A stretch of 64,000 nt of DNA from Serratia rhizosphaerae (GCF_009817885.1 NZ_CP041764.1:2232001-2296000); one strand, 5' to 3'. Positions 43,044 to 52,043 are shown, counted from the stretch's first letter. Numbers and translations: made by a program. The notes: a model not told the origin generated them from the sequence alone.

Positions 43044-44552
43044 TTATTCGTGATCTTCCCACGCCTGCGCGCGGGCGACCGCTTTTTTCCAACCGCTGTA
43101 ACGGTAGTTACGTTCGGTGGTTTCGATGCTCGGGCGGAATTCTCGCTCGATGACCGCCTTGCTCTTCACCTCATCCAGATCGTTCCAGTAGCCGATAGCC
43201 AGACCGGCGAGGAACGCCGCGCCCAGCGCGGTGGATTCGCGCACTTCAGGACGCTCTACGCGCGTGCCCAGAATGTCGGACTGGAACTGCATCAGGAAGT
43301 TGTTGGCGACGGCGCCGCCGTCAACGCGCAGCGACTGCAGACGGGTATTGGAATCGGCCTGCATGGCGTCCAGTACGTCGCGGGTCTGGTAGGCGATGGA
43401 TTCCAGCGTCGCACGGATGATGTGGTTGCTGTTCGCGCCGCGGGTCAGGCCGAAGATGGCGCCGCGTGCATACGGATCCCAGTATGGCGCGCCCAAGCCG
43501 GTAAAGGCCGGCACCACGTAGACGCCGTTGCTGTCTTTCACCTTGCTGGCGAAGTATTCGGAGTCGGCCGCATCGCTGATCAGCTTCAGTTCGTCACGCA
43601 GCCACTGGATGGACGCGCCGCCGATAAATACCGCGCCTTCCAGCGCGTAGTTCACTTCGCCGCGCGGGCCGCAGGCGATGGTGGTCAACAGGCCGTGGCT
43701 GGAGCTGACCGCTTCTTCGCCGGTATTCATCAGCAGGAAACAGCCGGTGCCGTAGGTGTTTTTCGCCATTCCCGGCTGAACGCACAGCTGGCCGAACAGC
43801 GCCGCCTGCTGGTCACCGGCGATGCCGGCGATAGGGATACGCGTGCCGCCTTTGCCGCCGATGTTGGTCTGGCCGTAAATTTCGGAAGATGGGCGCACCT
43901 TCGGCAGCATGGCGCGTGGGATATCCAGCGCCTGCAGCATACGCTCATCCCAGTCGAGCTGGTGGATGTTGAACATCATGGTGCGCGAGGCGTTGGTGTA
44001 ATCGGTAACGTGAACCCGCCCCTGCGTCATTTTCCACACCAGCCAGGTGTCTACGGTGCCGAACAGCAGTTCGCCGCGCTTGGCGCGTTCACGGGCGCCC
44101 TCGACGTGATCCAGGATCCATTTCACCTTGGTGCCGGAGAAATACGGATCGACCACCAGGCCGGTATTCTGGCGGATGTACTCTTCCATACCGTCGCGCT
44201 TGAGCTGCTCGCAAATATCCGCGGTGCGGCGGCACTGCCAGACGATAGCGTTGTAGATAGGCTTACCGGTCTCTTTTTCCCACACGATGGTGGTTTCACG
44301 CTGGTTGGTGATGCCAATCCCGGCGATTTGATCGGAGTTGATGTCGGCTTTCGCCAGCACTTCGACCAGCGTGGAGCTCTGGGAAGCCCAAATCTCCATC
44401 GGGTCATGCTCTACCCAGCCGGCCTTTGGATAAATTTGTTCAAATTCGCGCTGCGATACCGCAACGATATTGGCATCGTGATCCATGACGACGGCGCGTG
44501 AGCTGGTGGTTCCCTGGTCGAGAGCGACAATAAATTTTTTTTCTGTGGTCAT
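43044..44552 (-). CDS. glpK: Glycerol kinase
   Basis: GlpK phosphorylates incoming glycerol to sn-glycerol 3-phosphate. It is inhibited by fructose 1,6-bisphosphate and by unphosphorylated EIIA-Glc. The 502-residue FGGY-family kinase has the ATP-binding ALDQGTTSSRAVVMD (10-24), the FBP-site region GGKGGTRIPI near 230, NTYGTGCFLLMNTG near 264 and the second FGGY block LRVDGGAVANNFLMQFQSD. It lies 41 bases after glpF in the same operon. Confidence 0.98.
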   Translation of the reverse strand: MTTEKKFIVALDQGTTSSRAVVMDHDANIVAVSQREFEQIYPKAGWVEHDPMEIWASQSSTLVEVLAKADINSDQIAGIGITNQRETTIVWEKETGKPIYNAIVWQCRRTADICEQLKRDGMEEYIRQNTGLVVDPYFSGTKVKWILDHVEGARERAKRGELLFGTVDTWLVWKMTQGRVHVTDYTNASRTMMFNIHQLDWDERMLQALDIPRAMLPKVRPSSEIYGQTNIGGKGGTRIPIAGIAGDQQAALFGQLCVQPGMAKNTYGTGCFLLMNTGEEAVSSSHGLLTTIACGPRGEVNYALEGAVFIGGASIQWLRDELKLISDAADSEYFASKVKDSNGVYVVPAFTGLGAPYWDPYARGAIFGLTRGANSNHIIRATLESIAYQTRDVLDAMQADSNTRLQSLRVDGGAVANNFLMQFQSDILGTRVERPEVRESTALGAAFLAGLAIGYWNDLDEVKSKAVIEREFRPSIETTERNYRYSGWKKAVARAQAWEDHE

Positions 44553-44593
44553 GGTTGAGTCCTGCTGTTGTTAACCATTTTAAACTGCGCCAA

Positions 44594-45445
44594 TTACGCT
44601 TTACGCTGCGGCGTTTTGGCGGCTGGCTGCTCTTGCTCTTCTTCGACGCAGTCGTCGCAAGGCAAGTGACGGCCAATCAAGGTACGGTAGCCGAATGCGC
44701 CCAGGATGGCCCCGAGAATCGGCCCGAAGATCGGTACCAGGAAGTACGGGATTTCACGTGCGCCGGTAAAGGCGACATTACCCCAGCCGGCGATGTAGGC
44801 GAACATTTTCGGTCCAAAATCACGCGCCGGGTTCAGGGCGAAGCCGGTCAAGGGTCCCATGGAGGCGCCGATAACGGCAATCAGAATACCGATCAATAAC
44901 GGCGCCAGCGGACCGCGCGGTACGCCGTTGCCGTCGTCGGTCAGCGCCAGGATCAGGCACATCAGAATGGCGGTGATCACGGTTTCCACCAGGAACGCCT
45001 GCGCAACGGAGATATGCGGGTTTGGATAGGTGGAGAAAATCCCGGCCAGATCCAGACTTTCTGCGCTGCCGCGCACCATGTTGTGGGCGGTTTCGTAATC
45101 AAAGAACAGATTATAGTACAGGCCGTAGACCAGCGCGGCGGCGCAGAAGGCGCCGGCGACCTGGGCAATGATAAAGGGAACCACGCGGCGGCCGTTGAAG
45201 TTGGCGAACAGCCATAGCGCGAGGGTTACGGCCGGGTTGAGGTGGGCGCCGGAGATGCCGGCGGTCAGATAGATCGCCATGGCGACCCCGAAGCCCCAAA
45301 TAACGCTGATTTCCCATTGGCCGAAGCTGGCGCCGGCCAGTTTTAGTGCGGCAACGCAACCTGCGCCAAAGAAGATCAGTAGGCCGGTGCCGAGAAATTC
45401 TGCGATACATTGGCCTTTTAATGTCGGACTGGTGTTTTGGCTCAT
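44594..45445 (-). CDS. glpF: Glycerol uptake facilitator (aquaglyceroporin)
   Basis: GlpF is a tetrameric inner-membrane channel for glycerol and small polyols. The 283-residue protein has six membrane helices and two half-helices with the selectivity motifs HLNPAVT (near 66) and LNPARDFGPK (near 201). I chose the ATG at 45445 (MSQNTSPTLKG), which aligns with E. coli. A frame to 45616 would cover the operator region. The C-terminal tail is acidic and Gln-rich (CDDCVEEEQEQ). It is the first gene of glpFKX. Confidence 0.96.
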   Translation of the reverse strand: MSQNTSPTLKGQCIAEFLGTGLLIFFGAGCVAALKLAGASFGQWEISVIWGFGVAMAIYLTAGISGAHLNPAVTLALWLFANFNGRRVVPFIIAQVAGAFCAAALVYGLYYNLFFDYETAHNMVRGSAESLDLAGIFSTYPNPHISVAQAFLVETVITAILMCLILALTDDGNGVPRGPLAPLLIGILIAVIGASMGPLTGFALNPARDFGPKMFAYIAGWGNVAFTGAREIPYFLVPIFGPILGAILGAFGYRTLIGRHLPCDDCVEEEQEQPAAKTPQRKA

Positions 45446-45557
45446 AATGTTGTTGTCCTGCAGGGTTATAGGTTTTAGGCTCGGCGGATAGCCTGCCGGC
45501 CTTAAGGTACAGGTTTTTTTAATCTCATCCTCTTTTAAATTGAGGACGTGATGTAAA

Positions 45558-45580
45558 TTTATCGTTAACGAACATAAACG
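45558..45580. promoter_or_regulatory. Candidate GlpR operator upstream of glpF
   Basis: TTTATCGTTAACGAACATAAAC contains a perfect 10-base palindrome (TCGTTAACGA, 45562-45571) and the ATGTTCG/CGAACAT half-site characteristic of GlpR operators. In E. coli GlpR represses glpFKX through operators near this position and is released by glycerol 3-phosphate. Confidence 0.7.
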
Positions 45581-45601
45581 AGAAATAGCGAAATCAAAAT
45601 G

Positions 45602-45617
45602 TGTGTGCTTCGTCATA
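45602..45617. promoter_or_regulatory. Candidate CRP site upstream of glpF
   Basis: TGTGT-GCTTCG-TCATA matches the CRP half-sites TGTGA and TCACA in four and three positions. It lies about 25 bases from the GlpR-like operator. CRP activation of glpFKX is known in E. coli. Confidence 0.45.
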
Positions 45618-45974
45618 AAATTGAGCGAATTCGCGTCGTCAGGTGTTCTTTCTGAGCCATCGCGTGACGGATTTGGCCGGTTTTTTGTCTGACAATTGTT
45701 AACGCGCGTTTGTCGTTATACGCGCATTTTCAGTTTTGGCTGATGGCGGGGGCAGGAAAATTGCAACAGACTGCGCGTTGAGCCGGTATGTTGCTAGACA
45801 GTAAGAGGCGGGCTACTTACAATCGTTTTTATCGAAAGAGCGTTTTATCGAGACAGGCGCGTTTTTAACCAAAGCGCGTGTCACTTGGCGCGATGCATAT
45901 TCGCAGCGGCTGCAGCCTGTGTTGCGGCCGCTGTTTAATAGATGTACGCCTTGCTATCATGAGGGGACTGAAGA

Positions 45975-46214
45975 ATGTCATTTGAAGTATTTGAAAAACT
46001 GGAAGCAAAAGTTCAGCAGGCGATTGATACCATCACTCTGTTGCAGATGGAAATTGAAGAGCTGAAAGAGAAGAACAACACGCTGTCTCAGGAAGTGCAG
46101 AATGCTGCCGGCAACCATGAATCACTGGTGCGTGAGAATCAGCAGCTGAAAGAAGAACAGCACGTATGGCAAGATCGCCTGCGCGCGCTGCTGGGCAAAA
46201 TGGAAGAGGTCTGA
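45975..46214 (+). CDS. zapB: Cell division protein ZapB
   Basis: ZapB is a small coiled-coil cytosolic protein that joins the early division ring through ZapA and links it to the chromosome terminus via MatP. The 79-residue product is almost entirely predicted coiled coil with heptads of leucine, isoleucine and glutamate (KLEAKVQQAIDTITLLQMEI and on). Length equals the E. coli protein. GAGGGGACTGAAGA precedes the ATG. It is divergent from glpF and converges on rraA. Confidence 0.97.
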   Translation: MSFEVFEKLEAKVQQAIDTITLLQMEIEELKEKNNTLSQEVQNAAGNHESLVRENQQLKEEQHVWQDRLRALLGKMEEV

Positions 46215-46234
46215 TTCCGTTTGCCGCAGTAACG

Positions 46235-46260
46235 AAAAGGGCGCCGACGGCGCCCTTTTT
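46235..46260. terminator. Bidirectional terminator between zapB and rraA
   Basis: GGGCGCC (46239-46245) and GGCGCCC (46249-46255) pair around GAC and are flanked by AAAA on the left and TTTTT on the right, so the hairpin can stop both convergent transcripts. Confidence 0.88.
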
Positions 46261-46272
46261 CATGGTAACGGC

Positions 46273-46758
46273 TTATTCAATATCGAGCGGGTCTTCCGCG
46301 AGAATGATGCCGGTATTATCGGCATACAGATGATCGCCGGAGAAGAAGGTGACGCCGCCGAAGTTGACGCGGATATCGCTTTCGCCCACGCCTTCGCTGG
46401 TGGCGCCGACCGGGATGGCCGCCATGGCCTGAATGCCGATATCCAGCTCTTCCAGATCGTCCACCTGACGCACCGCGCCGTAAACCACAATGCCTTCCCA
46501 CTCGTTCTGGGTCGCCAGACGCGCCAGTTCTGCGTTGATCAGCGCCCGGCGTACCGAACCGCCGCCGTCGACCAGCAGTACGCGGCCGCGGCCGTTTTCT
46601 TCAAGCAGGTCAAAAAGCAGGCCATTATCCTCGAAACACTTCACCGTGGTGATCTGTCCGCCAAATGAAGTACGCCCGCCAAAATTAGAGAACAGAGGCT
46701 CAACCACGTTGACCTCTTCATGATAGATATCGCAAAGTTCGGAAGTATCGTATTTCAT
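46273..46758 (-). CDS. rraA: Ribonuclease E activity regulator RraA
   Basis: RraA binds RNase E and some DEAD-box helicases and lowers RNA decay. The 161-residue trimeric ring protein is nearly identical to E. coli RraA, with YDTSELCDIYHEEV at the start, EENGRGRVLLVDGGGSVRRA in the middle and VNFGGVTFFSGDHLYAD near 125-141. In E. coli it was earlier misnamed MenG because of its position downstream of menA, which is preserved here. Confidence 0.97.
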   Translation of the reverse strand: MKYDTSELCDIYHEEVNVVEPLFSNFGGRTSFGGQITTVKCFEDNGLLFDLLEENGRGRVLLVDGGGSVRRALINAELARLATQNEWEGIVVYGAVRQVDDLEELDIGIQAMAAIPVGATSEGVGESDIRVNFGGVTFFSGDHLYADNTGIILAEDPLDIE

Positions 46759-46837
46759 AGGATTTTATGTCTGTTTGCCGCTGGAATAACCAGTATATCC
46801 CTTTCTGAGCCCTGTTGGCAAAATCATCAGTTTTTAT

Positions 46838-47755
46838 CTAACTGAGCGCTACGCCGGCGGCAAACAAAATGTTCGCCAGCAGGGCGGCCTTGACCATGTG
46901 CTCCAACATCGGTCGCATGCCGGCCGGTGAAGGATCGCGCAGTACGCGCAGCGCATGGCGCCACAGCAGCGGCACCGCCAGCACAAACAGCCAGCCCCAC
47001 GGACTGCTCAGATTGAACAGGGTGAACAGCGCAAAGCACAGCACCGCGCCAATCAGCAGCAAGGCATGGTAGCGCCGGGCGTTCTTCGGCCCCAGCCGTA
47101 CCGCCAGGGTATTTTTGCCGTTGTCGCGATCGCTTTCGATATCCCGCAGGTTATTGATGTTCAGCACCGCCGCCGCCAGCAGGCCGCAGGCGGTGGCCGG
47201 CAGCATGACGATGCTGTCAAAATGCAGCGTCTGCAGGTAATAGGTGCCGGCCACGCTCAGCCAGCCGAAGAACGCCAGCACCGAGATATCCCCCAGCCCC
47301 AGATAGCCGTAAGGCTTGTTGCCGACGGTATAGGTAATGGCGGCGACAATCGCCAGCGCGCCGAGCGCCAGGAAACCGGCCACATCGCGCGGCGTCTCAC
47401 AGGCCAGCGCAATCAGCGAACAGCCGGCGATAGCGATCAGCACCACGGTGACGATCAGCGCGCGTTTCATCTGCGCCTGGGTAATCAGGCCTTTTTGCAT
47501 ACCGCGCAGCGGCCCGATGCGGTCTTCTTTATCGCTGCCTTTGACGGCATCGCCGTAATCATTGGCCAGGTTGGAGAGGATCTGCAGCAGTCCGGCGGTC
47601 AACAACGCCAGCAGCGCGACGCCGGGCTTCAGGCTGCCTTGCCAGGCGGCAATGGCGGAACCGACAACGATGGAGGCGAAAGCCAGCGGCAGGGTGCGCG
47701 GACGTAAACTTTCCAGCCAGGCTCTGACTGGGGGAGTGGAAGTAGATGAGCTCAT
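46838..47755 (-). CDS. menA: 1,4-dihydroxy-2-naphthoate octaprenyltransferase
   Basis: MenA attaches the octaprenyl side chain to 1,4-dihydroxy-2-naphthoate in the inner membrane, giving demethylmenaquinone for anaerobic respiration. The 305-residue UbiA-superfamily protein has about nine membrane helices and the two acidic prenyl-diphosphate motifs NDYGDAVKGSDKEDR (near 69-83) and NLRDIESDRDNGKNT (near 203-217). I chose the ATG at 47755. A start at 47770 would add five residues. It follows hslU in the same direction behind a terminator. Confidence 0.95.
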   Translation of the reverse strand: MSSSTSTPPVRAWLESLRPRTLPLAFASIVVGSAIAAWQGSLKPGVALLALLTAGLLQILSNLANDYGDAVKGSDKEDRIGPLRGMQKGLITQAQMKRALIVTVVLIAIAGCSLIALACETPRDVAGFLALGALAIVAAITYTVGNKPYGYLGLGDISVLAFFGWLSVAGTYYLQTLHFDSIVMLPATACGLLAAAVLNINNLRDIESDRDNGKNTLAVRLGPKNARRYHALLLIGAVLCFALFTLFNLSSPWGWLFVLAVPLLWRHALRVLRDPSPAGMRPMLEHMVKAALLANILFAAGVALS

Positions 47756-47792
47756 TTTTCGCTTCAGCAAGTCAAGTGGCTGTGTCCGCAGA

Positions 47793-47824
47793 TAAAAAAA
47801 TGGGAGGCAATGCCTCCCATTTTA
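47793..47824 (-). terminator. hslVU terminator
   Basis: On the minus strand ATGGGAGG and CCTCCCAT close a small loop and run into a T tract (plus-strand A run 47794-47800). The hairpin lies about 30 bases after the hslU stop and before menA. Confidence 0.8.
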
Positions 47825-47851
47825 ATGACTGACAGGACAGTGATAGAGCGA

Positions 47852-49183
47852 TTATAGGATAAAACGGCTCAAATCTTCATCCGCAACCAGCTCATCCAGG
47901 TGATTGCGCACGTATTCCGCATCAATTGTAATGGATTGACCATTAATCTCGCTCGCGTCGTAGGAAATTTCTTCCATCAGACGCTCCAACACGGTGTGCA
48001 GACGACGTGCGCCGATGTTCTCGGTGCTTTCGTTTACCTGCCATGCGGCTTCGGCGATACGGCTGATGCCGTCGGCGGTGAAGTCGATGGTAACGCCTTC
48101 GGTGGCCATCAGCGCCTTGTACTGCTCGGTCAGCGACGCGTTCGGTTCGGTCAGAATGCGCTCGAAGTCTTCGGTTGTCAGCGCCTGCAGTTCAACGCGG
48201 ATCGGCAGACGACCCTGCAGTTCCGGGATCAGATCGGACGGGCTGGCAACCTGGAAAGCGCCGGAGGCGATAAACAGGATATGGTCGGTTTTCACCATGC
48301 CGTGCTTGGTCGAGATGGTGCTGCCTTCTACCAGCGGCAGCAGGTCACGCTGCACGCCTTCGCGGGAGACATCCGGGCCGGAGGAGTCGCCGCGCTTACA
48401 GATTTTATCGATCTCATCGATAAACACGATACCGTGCTGCTCAACGGCTTCAATCGCCTGCTCTTTTAGCTCTTCCGGGTTAACCAGCTTGGCTGCTTCT
48501 TCTTCCACCAGCAGTTTTAAGGCTTCTTTGATCTTCAGCTTGCGTGGTTTCTGTTTCTGGCCGCCGAGGTTCTGGAACATCGACTGCAGCTGGTTGGTCA
48601 TCTCTTCCATACCCGGAGGCGCCATGATTTCGACGCCCATCGGCGCGGCGGCCAGGTCGATTTCAATCTCTTTATCGTCCAACTGGCCTTCGCGTAGTTT
48701 TTTACGGAACGACTGGCGCGCGGCAGACGGCTCCTGTTGCTCTTCAGCCTGGCCCCAGTTGTTCTTGGCCGGCGGGATCAGCACGTCAAGGATGCGCTCT
48801 TCCGCCATCTCTTCGGCGCGGGTGCGGTTTTTCTCGATTGACTGCAGACGCACCATTTTCACTGCGGCGTCGGTCAGGTCGCGGATAATGGAATCCACTT
48901 CTTTGCCGACGTAGCCCACTTCGGTGAATTTGGTGGCTTCGACTTTAATAAACGGCGCGTTGGCCAGTTTTGCCAGACGACGGGCGATTTCGGTTTTGCC
49001 GACGCCGGTCGGGCCGATCATCAAAATATTTTTCGGGGTCACTTCGTGACGCAGCATCTCGTTGAGCTGCATACGGCGCCAGCGGTTACGCAAGGCGATG
49101 GCAACGGCGCGTTTGGCTTTGCTTTGGCCGATGATATAACCGTCCAGTTCGCTGACGATCTCGCGCGGAGTCATTTCAGACAT
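47852..49183 (-). CDS. hslU: HslUV protease ATPase subunit HslU
   Basis: HslU (ClpY) is the AAA+ unfoldase that feeds substrates such as SulA to the HslV peptidase. The 443-residue protein shows the N-terminal SELDGYIIGQ box, Walker A GPTGVGKTEIAR (about 57-68), Walker B VFIDEIDKICKR (about 252-263), an inserted I domain (about 110-240) and the HslU-type C-terminal tail DEDLSRFIL that docks in HslV. It is 12 bases after hslV. Expression is probably heat-inducible through the sigma-32 promoter at 49804-49832. Confidence 0.98.
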   Translation of the reverse strand: MSEMTPREIVSELDGYIIGQSKAKRAVAIALRNRWRRMQLNEMLRHEVTPKNILMIGPTGVGKTEIARRLAKLANAPFIKVEATKFTEVGYVGKEVDSIIRDLTDAAVKMVRLQSIEKNRTRAEEMAEERILDVLIPPAKNNWGQAEEQQEPSAARQSFRKKLREGQLDDKEIEIDLAAAPMGVEIMAPPGMEEMTNQLQSMFQNLGGQKQKPRKLKIKEALKLLVEEEAAKLVNPEELKEQAIEAVEQHGIVFIDEIDKICKRGDSSGPDVSREGVQRDLLPLVEGSTISTKHGMVKTDHILFIASGAFQVASPSDLIPELQGRLPIRVELQALTTEDFERILTEPNASLTEQYKALMATEGVTIDFTADGISRIAEAAWQVNESTENIGARRLHTVLERLMEEISYDASEINGQSITIDAEYVRNHLDELVADEDLSRFIL

Positions 49184-49195
49184 AGTATTCGATCC

Positions 49196-49726
49196 TTACG
49201 CTTTGGAAGGCAGTTCTTCAATAGTGAGATTGTGGTTGGTGTAAATACAGATGTCGCCGGCAATGCCGAGAGACTTCTCGACGATTTCACGGGCGCCCAA
49301 TTCGGTATTTTCCAACAATGCGCGCGCGGCTGACTGGGCGTACGGGCCGCCAGAGCCGATCGCGATCAAATCATTTTCAGGCTGAACTACATCACCATTC
49401 CCGGTGATGATCAGCGAGGCGTTTTCATCGGCCACGGCCAGCAACGCTTCCAGCTTGCGCAGCATGCGGTCGGTACGCCAGTCTTTCGCCAGTTCGACGG
49501 CGGCTTTCACCAGATGACCCTGGTGCATTTCCAGTTTACGTTCGAAAAGTTCAAACAGCGTGAAGGCGTCAGCGGTGCCCCCGGCGAAACCGGCGATAAC
49601 TTTATCGTTGTACAGGCGACGCACTTTTTTGACGTTGCCTTTCATCACCGTATTTCCCAATGTTGCCTGGCCATCGCCACCGATGACGACTTGGCCGTTG
49701 CGGCGTACGCTTACAATTGTTGTCAC
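49196..49726 (-). CDS. hslV: HslUV protease peptidase subunit HslV
   Basis: HslV (ClpQ) is the proteasome-related peptidase of the HslUV complex. The initiator methionine is removed to expose the catalytic Thr (MTTIVSVRRN), and GGDGQATLGNT and the KVRRLYNDKV block follow. The 176-residue protein matches E. coli. It heads the hslVU operon, whose sigma-32 promoter overlaps the end of ftsN. Confidence 0.98.
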   Translation of the reverse strand: MTTIVSVRRNGQVVIGGDGQATLGNTVMKGNVKKVRRLYNDKVIAGFAGGTADAFTLFELFERKLEMHQGHLVKAAVELAKDWRTDRMLRKLEALLAVADENASLIITGNGDVVQPENDLIAIGSGGPYAQSAARALLENTELGAREIVEKSLGIAGDICIYTNHNLTIEELPSKA

Positions 49727-49803
49727 GAGCAGACCCTCGTTGCAGACTGAAAGAAGTCCCCGCAGCGCCTGCTTGCGCAGGTGCTACGAGGCATATTGAG
49801 AGT

Positions 49804-49832
49804 ATAGATGGGGGAGGATTACGGCTTTTCAA
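49804..49832 (-). promoter_or_regulatory. Sigma-32 (heat-shock) promoter for hslVU
   Basis: On the minus strand TTGAAA (plus 49827-49832) and CCCCATCTAT (plus 49804-49813) are separated by 13 bases, an almost perfect match to the RpoH consensus. The -35 box overlaps the ftsN stop codon. It lies about 80 bases before the hslV start. Confidence 0.9.
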
Positions 49833-50677
49833 CCCCTGACGGAGAGGGGAATGCATCCTGACATGCCGATGCCCTTCAGACGGGAAAGGGTTTTGTCGGC
49901 GCCGGCGCGGCTGCTGAACGGCCCAAGCACTACGCGGTTCCAGCCGCCGCCGTTGGTGATACGGCTTTCAATCCCTTCAAACGCCAGGCGCGCGCGGACA
50001 GACTCGGCCTGATCGGCGGCGCGGAACGAGCCGCACTGCACCATCCAACGCTGTTTCTGCTCCGGCTTGCTTTCCGTCTTCGCTGTCGGCGGTGTTGCCG
50101 GTTTAGGCTGCTGCGCCGGCTGGCTGGCGCCGTTGCTGAACGGGTTGCGCGGCTGGCTTGCCGGCTGTTGTTGTTGCGCCTGCTGCTGCTGCTGCTGCTG
50201 CTGACGTTGCTGCTGCATTTGCTGCTGCGCGTTGTTGCGCGCCGCCTGGGCTGCATCGTTATACGGTACTTCATTGAGCTGGGTTGGCCGCTGCTGCATA
50301 TCGGCCTGCATTTGCTCCAGCAACTGGCGCTGTTCCTGCGTCAGCTGGGTTTTGGACTTCACCTCGCCGCCGGCCGTCGGTTCGGTCGGGGTTTGTACGC
50401 CGGTCTGGCGGTTTTCCAGCTCTTTAATATAGCGCCAGCGCTCTTCCGGCTTCGGCGGCAGGCCGTTGCCTGGGCGGCTGCTGTGGGCCGGCGACAGCGG
50501 TTCGTCGTCCGGTTTGTTGTGGGTAATAAAGTAGAGACCGCCGGCAAAGATCACCAACAAGGCGACCGCAAGCGCTACCACGGTTTTGGACACCTTCGGA
50601 GAACTGCTTTTTTTACGGCTGGGGGTTTTGCGCCGCGCTCCAGAGCGCCCGCGGCTTACATAGTCTTTCTGTGCCAC
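49829..50677 (-). CDS. ftsN: Cell division protein FtsN
   Basis: FtsN is the late divisome protein that triggers septal peptidoglycan synthesis by activating FtsWI. The 282-residue protein has a basic cytosolic tail (AQKDYVSRGRSGARRKTPSR), one membrane segment (about 32-52, VALAVALLVIFAGGLYFI), a periplasmic region with conserved helices, a glutamine-rich linker (about 140-172) encoded in part by eight CTG/CAG repeats (50180-50203), and a C-terminal SPOR domain (about 205-282) that binds denuded septal glycan. The Gln tract is longer than in E. coli. Confidence 0.96.
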   Translation of the reverse strand: MAQKDYVSRGRSGARRKTPSRKKSSSPKVSKTVVALAVALLVIFAGGLYFITHNKPDDEPLSPAHSSRPGNGLPPKPEERWRYIKELENRQTGVQTPTEPTAGGEVKSKTQLTQEQRQLLEQMQADMQQRPTQLNEVPYNDAAQAARNNAQQQMQQQRQQQQQQQQAQQQQPASQPRNPFSNGASQPAQQPKPATPPTAKTESKPEQKQRWMVQCGSFRAADQAESVRARLAFEGIESRITNGGGWNRVVLGPFSSRAGADKTLSRLKGIGMSGCIPLSVRG

Positions 50678-50742
50678 TATTCTTCCGCTGTATCTTTATA
50701 AGAAATTAAGTTCATCATGTTACTGAACACTAAAATATTTGA

Positions 50743-51771
50743 CTAGCGTTTAGGGGCGGCGGTGCTGCCTCTGACGATCAGTTCGCTGTCCAATAAACGG
50801 GAGCCGCTGGCGACGTTTTGCCCGTGCAGCTGCTCCAGTAACAGTAACATGGCTTGCTGACCAATCTGAAAGCGCGGTTGCGCCACCGTGGTTAACGGCG
50901 GATCGCAATACTGCGTCATTTTCAGATCGTCAAAACCGACGATCGACAGATCGCCCGGGACGCTCAGGCCCATTTTACGCGCCTGCGACAATACGCCGAT
51001 CGCCATGATATCGCTGTGGCAGAAGACCGCCGTCGGCGGTTTCGGCAGCGTCATCAAGGTTTTCAGCGCGGCTGCGCCCGCTTCATAAGTGAAATCACCC
51101 CGGGTAATATAGCCGCTTTCGACGGTAATGCCATTACGGCGTAGTGCCTGAATGTAACCCTGCAGGCGATATTCGCTGAGCGGCATCTGCTGCGGCCCGG
51201 CGACACAGGCGATTTGCGTATGTCCGAGCTGATGCAAATAATGCACGGCTTCGAAGGCGGCGGTCAGGTTGTCGATGTGCACCGTGGGCAGTTCCAGTTC
51301 CGGCGCAAACTCATTGGCCATCACCATCGGAGGCAGGTTGCGCTGCTCTTCCTTGCTGGCGTCAAAAGGCAGATTAGAGCCGAGCAGCAGCATGCCGTCG
51401 ATCTGTTTGGTGATAATCAGATTAACGAAGGTGCGCTCCTGCTGATTTTGCTGCGCGCAGTCGCCGATCAGCACCAGGTAGCCTTGCTGCGCGGCAGTCT
51501 GCTCGATCCCTTGAATAATATCGGCAAAGAAGGGATCGCAGATATCCGGGACGATCACCAGGATGGTGCGGGATTCATTGCGTTTAACGTTGCGCGACAG
51601 CGCATGCGGAGAGTAACCCACGGCCAGTACGGCCTGTTCCACTTTCTGACGCGTTGGCGCTGAGACCTTCTCCGGATTCATCAGCGCACGTGATACGGTT
51701 GCCGTTGAAACGCCCGCCATTTCCGCAACGTCTTTCATGGTTGCCATGGATAACTCTTTCTTGTGTTCCAA
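50743..51771 (-). CDS. cytR: LacI-family repressor CytR
   Basis: CytR represses nucleoside uptake and catabolism genes together with cAMP-CRP and is induced by cytidine. The 342-residue LacI/GalR protein has the helix-turn-helix MKDVAEMAGVSTATVSRALM (about 12-31) and a periplasmic-binding-like inducer domain with ILVIVPDICDPFFADII and HSDIMAIGVL. I chose the TTG at 51771 because AAGGAG lies upstream and the length matches E. coli. An ATG at 51747 would give 334 residues. Confidence 0.95.
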   Translation of the reverse strand: MEHKKELSMATMKDVAEMAGVSTATVSRALMNPEKVSAPTRQKVEQAVLAVGYSPHALSRNVKRNESRTILVIVPDICDPFFADIIQGIEQTAAQQGYLVLIGDCAQQNQQERTFVNLIITKQIDGMLLLGSNLPFDASKEEQRNLPPMVMANEFAPELELPTVHIDNLTAAFEAVHYLHQLGHTQIACVAGPQQMPLSEYRLQGYIQALRRNGITVESGYITRGDFTYEAGAAALKTLMTLPKPPTAVFCHSDIMAIGVLSQARKMGLSVPGDLSIVGFDDLKMTQYCDPPLTTVAQPRFQIGQQAMLLLLEQLHGQNVASGSRLLDSELIVRGSTAAPKR

Positions 51772-52043
51772 CGCCTTTCTCCTTGCGTCAGCCTTATGCC
51801 AACGCGATTACTGCCATACCTCAGGCTATGACGCCGTATCAGGGCGCATCTCCGCGTTGACGCCAGGTCCTGCGGATGTGCAACCCGCCAGCGGAAATCT
51901 CCACGGTATTCTAAACAGATTACGTACCGCTTTTGTTACCTAATTTGCATAAAAAATGTGATGAAGCGGGAGTTTTTCGCGTTCGCTCGCAAATTCAAGG
52001 GTAAACGTTTGCTTAACGCCAAAGAAATCAGACTTTTCCGTGT

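Larger units (their letters stand above)
45446..45974. other. Intergenic control region between divergent glpF and zapB
   Basis: This 529-base stretch holds no supported gene. It carries the GlpR-like operator (45558-45580) and a CRP-like site (45602-45617) near glpF. Nearer zapB, CAGCGGC (45904-45910) and GCCGCTG (45927-45933) form a 7-bp hairpin with a long loop about 40 bases before the zapB start. No further gene or RNA is apparent. Confidence 0.6.

Noticed and set aside
43050..44501. Open frame of 483 codons on the plus strand opposite glpK
   Set aside because: Antisense shadow of glpK. The amino-acid composition (rich in G, A, V, D, H and R) is typical of such frames.
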